From NCBI GenBank assembly GCA_964442075.1, contig CAYTWH010000017.1:7689-71688 (forward strand): 64,000 nt of DNA. The letters are read 5' to 3'. Numbering within the stretch: the stretch's first letter is position 1; the number at the start of each line of letters is the position of its first letter. The translations under genes were made by a program, and so were the position numbers. The notes below the pieces were generated by a model. It was not told where the DNA came from, made no database searches, and saw only the letters and a list, made by a program, of their open reading frames with translations. Source of the DNA: CAYTAU01 sp964442075 (GTDB lineage Bacteria; Bacteroidota; Bacteroidia; Bacteroidales; CAYTAU01). Below, one piece after another: positions 53,430 through 62,480 of the stretch.

Positions 53430-53813
53430 CCTTAGTGTTCAGAATTTCAATATTGATTATTAATAGTAGTGATGAAAGCTGTAATGGTTTTCACAGGGTT
53501 GGAAACAGATTTTGTCAGGCAGAAAATCGTAGCAATGTTTTTTCAAAAATTTTTCTTGTAATCGACAAAGGAGTGGAAAGAAAATTTTTGATAAATTATT
53601 GCTTTGCGTTGGCTTGTGTGAAAGATAAGTGTAAAGTGAATTATTAAATATTCTTGTAAATCCAAAAAGATATAATTAATAATATTTTACTTTACTCTTA
53701 TCAGCAAAACGATTTTCTTGTCAGGCAAAATATGGAGGGTAGGTGGTGAAAACCGTTACAGTGAAAACTTAGCAATATGTATATTTGAAGTATTATAATT
53801 CTGAACACTTAGG
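53430..53813. repeat. imperfect long inverted repeat, MITE- or origin-like
   Basis: Two blocks recur in reverse order and opposite sense: ccttagtgttcagaatt (53430-53446) with aattctgaacacttagg (53797-53813, one mismatch), and ctgtaatggttttcac (about 53479-53494) with gtgaaaaccgttacag (about 53747-53762, one mismatch). A third, gaaaatcgt near 53522, is matched by acgattttc near 53708. It lies in the 1.17-kb gene-free stretch 53193-54362. No transposase is inside. The rest of that stretch is AT-rich and I see no gene in it. Confidence 0.6.
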
Positions 53814-54149
53814 AATATCTATTTATCTTCTGTTGTGGACATTATTTTGGTTTTTAAGCTTTGCAGATACATACCGATACTCATTCAGTTAGCAAAAACC
53901 GATTTTACAAGCATTTTAATTGGTGCAAAAAGCAGTAAAAAATAAGCAGGGAGATAAAAAAATAATTCTAAATTTAAAGGTGCGTTTATTTCTATATAGG
54001 AGAGATAACAATACTTTTTTAGTTTAACAAAACATGTAATTGATTAAAAATAAATGGATTTTGAAGCACAAACTTTTTTAAATTTGATAATATTTATATA
54101 ATTTTGATATTAAATAATTATTAATGCGAAATTAAAAGGCAGTAATTGA

Positions 54150-54345
54150 GCATCTTACGGAAAGGTGTTGTTGCTCGGATGTTAGGCACAAGCAAAACAG
54201 AGACCAGAGAATGACAAATTTGCTACAAGAAAATATTGAAATGAAAAGTCCACGGACAAATAGCACATTTGGTTTTTGCCGACACAAAAAAAACCAACCC
54301 AAAAAAACCAAAAGAGCAATTTCTTGCCACCGCACGGAGAAACAG
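54150..54345 (+). other. cassette-border-like sequence before the DISARM genes
   Basis: The stretch holds gttgctcggatgttaggcac, with GTTAGGC fitting an integron attC core, and ccaacccaaaaaaaccaaaa followed by ttgccaccgcac. After drmB, 62412-62447 reads ccaaccccaaaagccat, then attgccaagtcgctc, a loosely similar order of motifs. GC content is above the surroundings. The resemblance is weak and the function unknown. Confidence 0.25.
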
Positions 54346-54362
54346 CAACAGTATCAACAAAT

Positions 54363-56720
54363 ATGAAAGATATAAGAAAATATATTGAAATATTGACTGA
54401 ATTTGCTGAAAGGAAATTAAAAAATCATTTTCAAATTGAAAAATTAGAATTAGATAATTTTGAGACAATAAATTCTTACTTGATTTATCAAACAATCAAG
54501 GAAAACAAGAAGCAGAAAAACACACTAATCTACGTACCTGATAAAGAAACAAAATCACAATTTTATATTCCTGCAATTTTCACTCTTGCTCTATACAATT
54601 TTATTGACAATTATTTAGACGATTCTACAAACTATGCAAAAGGCGATATTATTCAAAAAAAAGGTCAACGTTATGAAATAAATAAAATTTCAACGTCTCA
54701 TATTGAATTAATAAAAAAAGATAAATGCAATACTAAAATAACTATCAAACCTAATGCAGTTAAAAGTTATATCATTACGACAGCAAATTTAAAAAATAGG
54801 CAAGTAAAGTTGAAATTTGATTTTTATAGAGATTTTTTTAATGATATGTTGGCGGTTGGAGATAAAGAAATACCATCAAAGTTTAAATACAAATCGGTAA
54901 TCGTAACAGATAAAAGCATTGAAAAAGAATTGAAGAAACATACAATTAAAGATAAAAGTATTCACAAAGCTTTCCCTTTTCAATACATAACAAAAACTGG
55001 TAAAAAGACCGACAACTTACCAATTGACCCGATGATATACATAGTCAATGATTATGAAACCGCACGTAAACAAATTTTTGATAAAGGAATAAAAGTGCGT
55101 AGTGTAACTATTATCGGCTCAAATAAATATAAAGATTGCCACCTTCAAATATCAGAAGATTTGAACAATAAAAGAATTGAGAATTGTCTGATGGTAGGAA
55201 GTGCTGATATTGCTGAAAATTCTATTCCTGATTTACTCAAATGGAAATGGACTTTGCCAGAATTAAATTACTTCAATTATTTTACAACATACCAAATAAA
55301 AAAGATTGTTGTTGAAAATGATGAATTTACTAATTATCTAAAAGATTTTGATTCCATAATTGCTCGGTTAGAAAATGAATATGGAATTAACCTGAAAGAA
55401 TTATACAAATTTGTAAGAAATCTATTTCCAATTATTATTCCATCAGACCAAAGTAGATTAATTACGCAACTTGATAATTTATTGATTTATTTTGAAAAAG
55501 AAGGAAAGGATATTGTTGAAACTGCATTTTATGAAATAGACGAATATGATTACGAAGAAATATGGGATGATATTTTTGAAAAATTCAGTTCTTTAATTGA
55601 TTGTAAAAGAGACAGTCGGACAAAATCTGAAAAAGTACAGGAATTTTATAGAATTGATTATTTAGTTGTACCAAAAGAATATTTAGGTATTTGGGACGAA
55701 GAAGTAAATAAAAATATTATTAGAAATATTATCTCTTTTAAGGATTTTGAAAACCTTGATATAACAAATAAAACAATCGTTTTCTTAGGTTTTTTCGGGT
55801 ACAATCATTTAAAGTCAATGATATACAATTCAAACCAAATAAACATAATTTTATACCCACAAGAGAAAGAGCATTTTGATAGCAATTTCAATAGACTAAA
55901 AAGGGAAACATATTTTGAAATTAGAAATTCTGACAGAACTACAATATCTGGCATCTCATTCAAAGAAACAGAAAAGATTGAGAATATTTCAGAATTAATC
56001 TCACGATTATTTGAGCAAGATGACAAGAGTAAAATAAATCCTGATTATTCAGAAGTTAATTCATCAAATATTATTAAAGAATTAACATTTGAAAATGACA
56101 CAGATATTTTGGAGCTGGATGAAAATAAAACAGTCTTATTAAAAATCAACCAAAAGGAACGCTTTGAGAAAGTTAAAAACCTAACCATTGGCGACAAAAT
56201 CCGAGTTTATGACAATTCATCAAAAGAAGAACTTTATCAAGTTGCATTAGAATTTGATACTGATGGAATGTTTACAAAGATTGAAAAATTTTCAAAACTA
56301 TGGAAAAATGAGTTTCAAAATTTTTATGCAAAATTTAATTTATTGAATGAGTTACACCAACATCTGGTAAATAATGGACTATCTATTAAAAATGAACTCA
56401 CATTAAAAAATTGGCTAAACCCTGACAGTGATGTTAAGTTCCCGCAAAGCAATAAGGATTTATTTGTTTTAAAAAAGTCAATTAATTCTAATTTGATAAA
56501 TGAAAGTTTTAGTGATATACTGAAAAGCAGGCGATTATTCAATGGAATTATGATAGCCTTAGGCAGAGATTTTAGTGATGAGATTACCGATTATTTTCAA
56601 AACAAGATTAAAGGAAAATTACTAAAACAATTCTCAGAAAAACAAATACAACAATTTGTTGACCAAAATCTTAAAGAAAGAATTATTAAAACAATAAAAG
56701 TAATTAATAATGAGCAATAA
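54363..56720 (+). CDS. drmE: DISARM protein DrmE-like
   Basis: A 785-residue protein without a known catalytic motif, placed directly before drmA as in class 2 DISARM. The N-terminal half has alternating strands and helices (KNTLIYVPDKETKSQFYIPA, SVTIIGSNKYKDCHLQISED). The C-terminal part (LTLKNWLNPDSDVKFPQSNK, DLFVLKKSINSNLINESFSD, MIALGRDFSDEITDYF) fits the DrmE C-terminal pattern I know: a short W-x-x-D/N segment, P-x-S/D, then helices with a G-R/H-x-x-L turn. The ATG at 54363 is chosen; the earlier in-frame ATG at 54276 lies in the border-like sequence. It overlaps drmA by 11 bp. Identification rests on context and pattern, not on an alignment. Confidence 0.72.
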   Translation: MKDIRKYIEILTEFAERKLKNHFQIEKLELDNFETINSYLIYQTIKENKKQKNTLIYVPDKETKSQFYIPAIFTLALYNFIDNYLDDSTNYAKGDIIQKKGQRYEINKISTSHIELIKKDKCNTKITIKPNAVKSYIITTANLKNRQVKLKFDFYRDFFNDMLAVGDKEIPSKFKYKSVIVTDKSIEKELKKHTIKDKSIHKAFPFQYITKTGKKTDNLPIDPMIYIVNDYETARKQIFDKGIKVRSVTIIGSNKYKDCHLQISEDLNNKRIENCLMVGSADIAENSIPDLLKWKWTLPELNYFNYFTTYQIKKIVVENDEFTNYLKDFDSIIARLENEYGINLKELYKFVRNLFPIIIPSDQSRLITQLDNLLIYFEKEGKDIVETAFYEIDEYDYEEIWDDIFEKFSSLIDCKRDSRTKSEKVQEFYRIDYLVVPKEYLGIWDEEVNKNIIRNIISFKDFENLDITNKTIVFLGFFGYNHLKSMIYNSNQINIILYPQEKEHFDSNFNRLKRETYFEIRNSDRTTISGISFKETEKIENISELISRLFEQDDKSKINPDYSEVNSSNIIKELTFENDTDILELDENKTVLLKINQKERFEKVKNLTIGDKIRVYDNSSKEELYQVALEFDTDGMFTKIEKFSKLWKNEFQNFYAKFNLLNELHQHLVNNGLSIKNELTLKNWLNPDSDVKFPQSNKDLFVLKKSINSNLINESFSDILKSRRLFNGIMIALGRDFSDEITDYFQNKIKGKLLKQFSEKQIQQFVDQNLKERIIKTIKVINNEQ

Positions 56721-59700
56721 TCACGATAGTATAGCGAGAGATGTTTTTCAGGCAAGAATAAAAAAAGGTCTTTTGGGCCCTGGCTCTGATATTTTTGCTT
56801 CCGAAAAAGATATAAGTGATGAAATAATTGCAGATTATCCGTTGCAAAGATATTACACAGGTGTTCTTTTTCCTGAAAGAGAAAGAGTTAAAACACTTGA
56901 CGAAAAAGCTGATTCAGAACTTAATAATGAAACTGAAAGTGACGAAAACGCAGTGTTTGAAACAGAAAATGAAAATTCTGAAAATAATCCAATTGATAAT
57001 AGCAATGCCAACAAAAATAAGGAGACTAATGAAGATGATGAATTAAAAATATCGCAAAACACATTTTTTCCGTCTAACATCGGCTTAACTTTTTGCATTG
57101 CTAATAATATAAAGGAATTTAATGTTGAATTTTGTTTTGGTTTGTATTCTCAAATAAAGACAGATATTAAAATTAAAATATCAAAAGAAGATTTTGATGA
57201 ATTTATAAACCATCCTACTTTCCCTTTTAAAAGTATTTTAACCTATGATGAAGGATATATGGTTTTAGAAAGGAAATTAAAGGGTAAAAGTAGGCAACCA
57301 AGAACAGAAGAATTTGCAAGATCTGATGAATTTAAGAAATCTGATGAATTTAAGGATAGCTCTTTAAAGTATAGGTTTCATTATTTTGAGAAGCTTTTAG
57401 GAAGAACGTGGAAAAGAGAGAATATTGTTATTAAAAGAACTATTCCTGTAACAGAAATAACAAAACCTGAAACAATAATTGAAATAAATCTTGCAAAAAA
57501 AAGCGATACATTTTTTCGAGCATCTTATACTGTCAGAACTTACAACTTTCCAAAAAACCCAAATAATACTTATGTAAAAATTCAATTAGCAAATACTTCT
57601 GATAAACACCCTGCAAACAAGTTTTCTAATGCTAATGAGCGTTTGAATGCTAAAGCTATTTTTCAGGCAGAAATAAAGGTAAACACAAAGGAACTAAAAC
57701 CTTATAAGTCATATGTTGAGCTAAATCCATTAGACCAAGAAGCCGAAGTACTAAATTTCCTGTACAAAGATAAATTCAGTTATGGTATTGGGCATAACTG
57801 CTCTGTTGTTTGGGATAAATCAAAAGACACAATCCAAACAACCTTTTTGCCTGAATATGATGTAAAAGACACAAAAAACAGTTTTTCAAAAGAAGATTTT
57901 AAAGATAATTTAGATGACTTTCTTTCATTAAATGAAAGTTTAGATATTTACAATTTGTCACATTTTTCAGGTAAAAACCAAACTGAAATAATTGAGCGAT
58001 TAACGTCTTTTGTTGATTTATATGGACAATGGATAGATTCACAAAAACAAAAGCCATCGGTAAATCCGGAAATTGAAGAAACTATTTTTAAGGATTTGGA
58101 TTATAATCTCAAAAGGTTAAAAACAAATATAGAACTACTAAAAGAAGACGATATTTTTAGGGCATTTCAATTAGCAAATTCTGCTATGCTTATTCAAATA
58201 ATCATCTCAAATGATAGTGATTTTTCAGGCAAAGAGAAGGATTTAAATGAGTTAAATTCTGAAATAAATTATCAAGATATAGATTTTTTTAAAGATTATA
58301 ATTTTGCTAAACTACCTTTTAATAGACCAAAGTATCGCCCCTTTCAATTAGCATTCTTATTATTAAACATTGATAGTATAACGGATTTAAATTCTGATTC
58401 AAGAAATAAAATTGTTGATTTAATTTGGTTTCCTACTGGTGGTGGAAAAACAGAAGCATATCTTGCTGTTGCAGCCTTTACAATTATTTATCGTAGGTTG
58501 ATGAATGAAACAGGATTTGAAGGAACATCGGTAATAATGCGTTACACATTGCGACTTCTCACAGCACAGCAGTTTGAAAGAGCATCAAGATTAATAGTTT
58601 CGTTAGAGTTCTTACGAAATCATTTCACAAATGAGTTACGAGAAGAACCAATTGATATTGGAATGTGGGTTGGAATGTCTTCCACACCAAATACTTTTAA
58701 AGAAGCAGAAGAAAATGTAGAAGAAATAAATGAAGAATGCAATAAGAAGAATGGTAATCCTGAAAGCAAAAATGTTTTCCAAATAAGTTCTTGTCCTTGG
58801 TGTGGAACAAAATTAATGACTAAGAATGATTACGGGAAATGGGATTACGGATTTGAAATTATTGGTAAAAAGAAAAATGCTGAGTTTAAAATTAAATGTT
58901 TAAATAAAAGTTGTCATTTTCACGATCAACTGCCTATTCAGGTAGTTGATGAAATGCTTTACGAAAATCCACCAACATTGCTTTTTGGAACAGTTGACAA
59001 ATTTGCAATGTTAGCTTGGAAAGCTAACGGACACAGGTTTTTCAATTCACTTGATGATGATAAATTACCACCTGACTTAATTATTCAAGATGAATTACAC
59101 TTATTAACTGGTCCGTTGGGTTCAATAACTGGTATTTTCGAGAGTGTAATTGAAATGCTATGTACAAAAGATGGAAGAAAACCCAAAATAATTTCATCTA
59201 CTGCAACAACACGAAATACAAATGAGCAAATAAAAGCATTGTACGGTAATGAAAGGAAAGTAAATATTTTTCCACCATCTGGTTTAAGTTACAGCGATAG
59301 TTTTTTTGCAAAGGTCTCAGATACTGACAGTAAAAGAAGATACTTAGGATTTATCCCAACAGGCAAATCAACAATTGATACGCAATTACAAATGATTGCC
59401 AATTTGTTTGTTGCTCGATTAGAAGCATATAAAAAACTCATTCAAAAAGGTGTCAATGATTATGAAATATTTGATAAATATTGGACAATTGTTTCATACT
59501 ATAATAGTTTAAAGGATGTTGGGAAAATTCACAATAAGGTTGGTGATGAAATTTCAACTTTTACATCAACATTACAAAATAAGTTATTCGGTGATAATCC
59601 TAATTATAAATTTAATCACGCCTATTTATATAACAGAGATGAAGAACTTACAAGTCGAATTGACAGTTCAAAAATTAAACAGACATTAAAACGGCTTGAA

Positions 59701-60429
59701 GAAAATACATTTAACGAAAATACGATTAAAAAAGATAAAAACGGAAACACTTATGTAACTGACATCATTGATTTAGTATTGGCAACAAATATGATTTCGG
59801 TAGGTATTGACATTGATAGGTTTAACATTATGCTTATAAATGGACAGCCAAGGAATATTGCTGAATATATTCAGGTTTCCAGTAGAGTTGGACGAAAGTA
59901 TAAAGGTTTGGTTATTGATTTATTAGATGCAAATAGAGCAAGAGACAAATCTCATTTTGAGCATTTTGTTCCATTCCATCAAGCATTTTATAAAAGTGTA
60001 GAGCCTGTAAGTTTAACACCGTTTACCGAGAATACCCTTGAAAAGATGCTTGCAAGTATTATGATAACTTATGTTAGACATAAAACAACTGATGTACCAA
60101 TGGCTTCAAATGATTCTGCTCAATATTTCCAACCTGAAATGTTAGATGGTTTTAAGTCTGAAATAAAAAGGCGTTTTTCAAATAATTCCAAAATCTATCA
60201 ATTATTTGAGCGTAAATTGGAAAATTTGTCTGATGATTGGTTAGACCAAATTGAAAATCACGAATTAAAAAATTATGAAGCTACTAAAACAGAGATTGGA
60301 TTACTTGTAAAACCTGCTGAAAAGAATTTTGATAAAGATGATTTATGGTCTGTTATGCAATCAATGAGAGAGATTGATACAAACTCATTTATCAAAGTTA
60401 GATTACCAAAAATTAGAAGAAATGGCTAA
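56710..60429 (+). CDS. drmA: DISARM helicase DrmA
   Basis: A 1239-residue superfamily 2 helicase. The N-terminal 580 residues are a specific extension, including an acidic linker (residues about 60-115) and a conserved opening (ARIKKGLLGPGSDIF). Helicase motifs are Walker A FPTGGGKTEAYLAV (residues about 575-588), Walker B LIIQDELHLLTGPLGS, motif III ISSTATTRNTNEQI, motif V VLATNMISVGIDIDRF and motif VI EYIQVSSRVGRKYKG. A Cys-pair insert (CPWCGTKLM ... CLNKSCHFHDQ, about residues 695-745) may bind zinc. DrmA and DrmB form the DNA-recognising core of DISARM. It overlaps both neighbours (11 and 8 bp), so the three genes form one operon. Confidence 0.88.
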   Translation: MSNNHDSIARDVFQARIKKGLLGPGSDIFASEKDISDEIIADYPLQRYYTGVLFPERERVKTLDEKADSELNNETESDENAVFETENENSENNPIDNSNANKNKETNEDDELKISQNTFFPSNIGLTFCIANNIKEFNVEFCFGLYSQIKTDIKIKISKEDFDEFINHPTFPFKSILTYDEGYMVLERKLKGKSRQPRTEEFARSDEFKKSDEFKDSSLKYRFHYFEKLLGRTWKRENIVIKRTIPVTEITKPETIIEINLAKKSDTFFRASYTVRTYNFPKNPNNTYVKIQLANTSDKHPANKFSNANERLNAKAIFQAEIKVNTKELKPYKSYVELNPLDQEAEVLNFLYKDKFSYGIGHNCSVVWDKSKDTIQTTFLPEYDVKDTKNSFSKEDFKDNLDDFLSLNESLDIYNLSHFSGKNQTEIIERLTSFVDLYGQWIDSQKQKPSVNPEIEETIFKDLDYNLKRLKTNIELLKEDDIFRAFQLANSAMLIQIIISNDSDFSGKEKDLNELNSEINYQDIDFFKDYNFAKLPFNRPKYRPFQLAFLLLNIDSITDLNSDSRNKIVDLIWFPTGGGKTEAYLAVAAFTIIYRRLMNETGFEGTSVIMRYTLRLLTAQQFERASRLIVSLEFLRNHFTNELREEPIDIGMWVGMSSTPNTFKEAEENVEEINEECNKKNGNPESKNVFQISSCPWCGTKLMTKNDYGKWDYGFEIIGKKKNAEFKIKCLNKSCHFHDQLPIQVVDEMLYENPPTLLFGTVDKFAMLAWKANGHRFFNSLDDDKLPPDLIIQDELHLLTGPLGSITGIFESVIEMLCTKDGRKPKIISSTATTRNTNEQIKALYGNERKVNIFPPSGLSYSDSFFAKVSDTDSKRRYLGFIPTGKSTIDTQLQMIANLFVARLEAYKKLIQKGVNDYEIFDKYWTIVSYYNSLKDVGKIHNKVGDEISTFTSTLQNKLFGDNPNYKFNHAYLYNRDEELTSRIDSSKIKQTLKRLEENTFNENTIKKDKNGNTYVTDIIDLVLATNMISVGIDIDRFNIMLINGQPRNIAEYIQVSSRVGRKYKGLVIDLLDANRARDKSHFEHFVPFHQAFYKSVEPVSLTPFTENTLEKMLASIMITYVRHKTTDVPMASNDSAQYFQPEMLDGFKSEIKRRFSNNSKIYQLFERKLENLSDDWLDQIENHELKNYEATKTEIGLLVKPAEKNFDKDDLWSVMQSMREIDTNSFIKVRLPKIRRNG

Positions 60430-62407
60430 ATATACAGAATTACAAACACGAAAATTAATAAGTTCATATGGTGGCGTTGGGTCTATCATTGAAACTATTG
60501 AAGGTGCTTTATTGATTAAAGATTTTGATAAATGGAAATTTTTTTATTTAATTGAGAAAGGGAAAATAGAAGTTCAAGAAAATGAGAATATTAATGATGA
60601 CCGTCTATTGAGAAGATTGAAATTTTACTTTCCTGATTTAGCACAAATTGTAAAAGTTCCTGCTAACTATTCTGTATTTTATAATGCTTCCTTACCAAAA
60701 CTAAAAGACCACATCATTGATGCTGAATACTTCCCGAAATGGATGTATTGTTCAAAGTGCAATAGTTTTAAACATATTGATGATTGGTATAAAGGCTGGA
60801 AAAATGTTTTTCATAGTAAGGAAATCAACAAAATAAATGATTCATTTACACCGCCTAAATGCTATAAATGTTATCAAAAAGCAAAGAAGAACAAGGAAAA
60901 GAGAAGATATTATCCATTAGAACAAGTGCGATTTATACTAACAGCACCAAATGGGAATATCAAAGATTTACCTTGGGATAAATGGACAAATTTATCTCAC
61001 GAAAAAGATGAAAATGGTCAACAAAAAATAGTATTTAATGGTAAATGTTGTACCAAACAAGATTTAAAATATTTACGCTCAGATACTTTTTCGGATTTTT
61101 CGGGAGTTAGAATACAATGTAAAAATCCAGATTGTAAAACAAAAGGTAAGCAGGTTTCACTTGCAGGTCTTTTTGGTTTAAGAGTTCCTGATTTTGATAG
61201 AAATGGTGAAATAAAAATTGTTGCTGATAACGAAGGTAATCCAGTTTTAGATAACAAAGGGAACGAACAGAAAATTTTTTATAAACCAGTCATCCGAACC
61301 AGTAATAGTGTTTATTATCCATTAATAACGAATAGTTTATATCTGCCAACAGCAGAAATAAAAAAGGAAATTAAAGATAAGATAAAAACACTTTATAAAG
61401 ATGCTGAATTTTCTGTTGAAAAAATACAAGGGAAGATTAATAATGATGAGATTAAACTTACGATAAGCGAGATTAAAGAAATTGTTAATCCACAAGAACA
61501 AGATTTTATCAAGGAAGTTGATTATCGTCTAAAAGAATACAATTATCTAACAACTAATGATAGTCCCGATGATAATGACCTTGTATTTGAACAAAAAACA
61601 TCAGAATTACTTAATGATTTTGGAATTAAGAAACTCTTAAAAATCAATCGTTTAAAATTGACATCTGTTCAAACAGGTTTCAGCCGTCAGGAACCTGTTG
61701 ACAAAGACTTATTTGCAGACAATACTATGGGCGATTTTATTAGAGTAAGTAAAGAAGCTGTAAAAGCAAAATATACATCTTCAAAGGGGAAAGCAACAAA
61801 ACTATTACCAGGTATTGAAAGTTTTGGTGAAGGAATATTTATTGATTTTGATTTAGACAAAATTACTTCGTGGTATAATGAACAATCAAAGAATAAGGAT
61901 TTTAAGCATAGAATAGAAACATTACGAAACAATGCAGAGAATTCTGAATATAGGTCTTCGGAAGAAAAGACAAAAATGTTTTCTGATTTAAGTTATTTAG
62001 CCAAATTCATTTTTATTCATACATTCTCACACATTTTAATAAAAGAATTGGAGTTTCTAACTGGTTATTCTGCTTCATCAATTTCAGAAAGACTTTACAT
62101 AAATGAAGATGATATGCAAGGTGTTTTGATTTATACAATGGCGGGGGCAGAAGGAAGTTTTGGGGGCTTAATTTCACAAGCAAATTCAGATAGATTTATT
62201 AAAATTGTAGAATCTGCATTGGCAAGAGCTAAAGATTGTGCTTCTGACCCTATTTGCTATAATTCAGAAGGACAGGGGGTTGGTGGACTAAATCTTGCTG
62301 CTTGTTATTCTTGTACTTTATTGCCCGAAACATCTTGTGAAGAATTCAATAGTTATTTGGACAGAGCATTATTAATAGACAATAAATATGGATTTTATAA
62401 TGAATAA
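60422..62407 (+). CDS. drmB: DISARM protein DrmB (DUF1998)
   Basis: A 661-residue protein. The C-terminal DUF1998 domain is clear: FIHTFSHILIKELEFLTGYS, then ISERLYINEDDMQGVLIYTM, then AGAEGSFGGLISQ and the Cys set DCASDPICYNSEGQGVGGLN plus ACYSCTLLPETSCEEFN. Earlier Cys pairs (YCSKCNSFKHI, PKCYKCYQ, QCKNPDCKTKG) are likely zinc sites. The N-terminus has the DrmB-type RKLISSYGGVGSIIET. ATG 60422 is chosen (8-bp overlap with drmA). DrmB partners DrmA in DNA binding. No drmC (PLD nuclease) or methylase gene follows; the integrase is next on the other strand. Confidence 0.88.
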   Translation: MAKYTELQTRKLISSYGGVGSIIETIEGALLIKDFDKWKFFYLIEKGKIEVQENENINDDRLLRRLKFYFPDLAQIVKVPANYSVFYNASLPKLKDHIIDAEYFPKWMYCSKCNSFKHIDDWYKGWKNVFHSKEINKINDSFTPPKCYKCYQKAKKNKEKRRYYPLEQVRFILTAPNGNIKDLPWDKWTNLSHEKDENGQQKIVFNGKCCTKQDLKYLRSDTFSDFSGVRIQCKNPDCKTKGKQVSLAGLFGLRVPDFDRNGEIKIVADNEGNPVLDNKGNEQKIFYKPVIRTSNSVYYPLITNSLYLPTAEIKKEIKDKIKTLYKDAEFSVEKIQGKINNDEIKLTISEIKEIVNPQEQDFIKEVDYRLKEYNYLTTNDSPDDNDLVFEQKTSELLNDFGIKKLLKINRLKLTSVQTGFSRQEPVDKDLFADNTMGDFIRVSKEAVKAKYTSSKGKATKLLPGIESFGEGIFIDFDLDKITSWYNEQSKNKDFKHRIETLRNNAENSEYRSSEEKTKMFSDLSYLAKFIFIHTFSHILIKELEFLTGYSASSISERLYINEDDMQGVLIYTMAGAEGSFGGLISQANSDRFIKIVESALARAKDCASDPICYNSEGQGVGGLNLAACYSCTLLPETSCEEFNSYLDRALLIDNKYGFYNE

Positions 62408-62450
62408 TAATTGCCAACCCCAAAAGCCATACACATTGCCAAGTCGCTCG

Positions 62451-62478
62451 AAAAAGGGAGCTTAATTGCCCCCTTATA
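62451..62478 (-). terminator. terminator of the integrase gene
   Basis: AAAAAGGGAGC (62451-62461) pairs with GCCCCCTT (62468-62475) around ttaatt, with one mismatch. On the minus strand the stem is followed by a T run. It lies 5 bp past the integrase stop and may also serve the end of drmB. Confidence 0.7.
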
Positions 62479-62480
62479 TA

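Noticed and set aside
53435..53647. 70-codon open frame in the gene-free stretch
   Set aside because: It lies across the left arm of the inverted repeat and its composition looks random.
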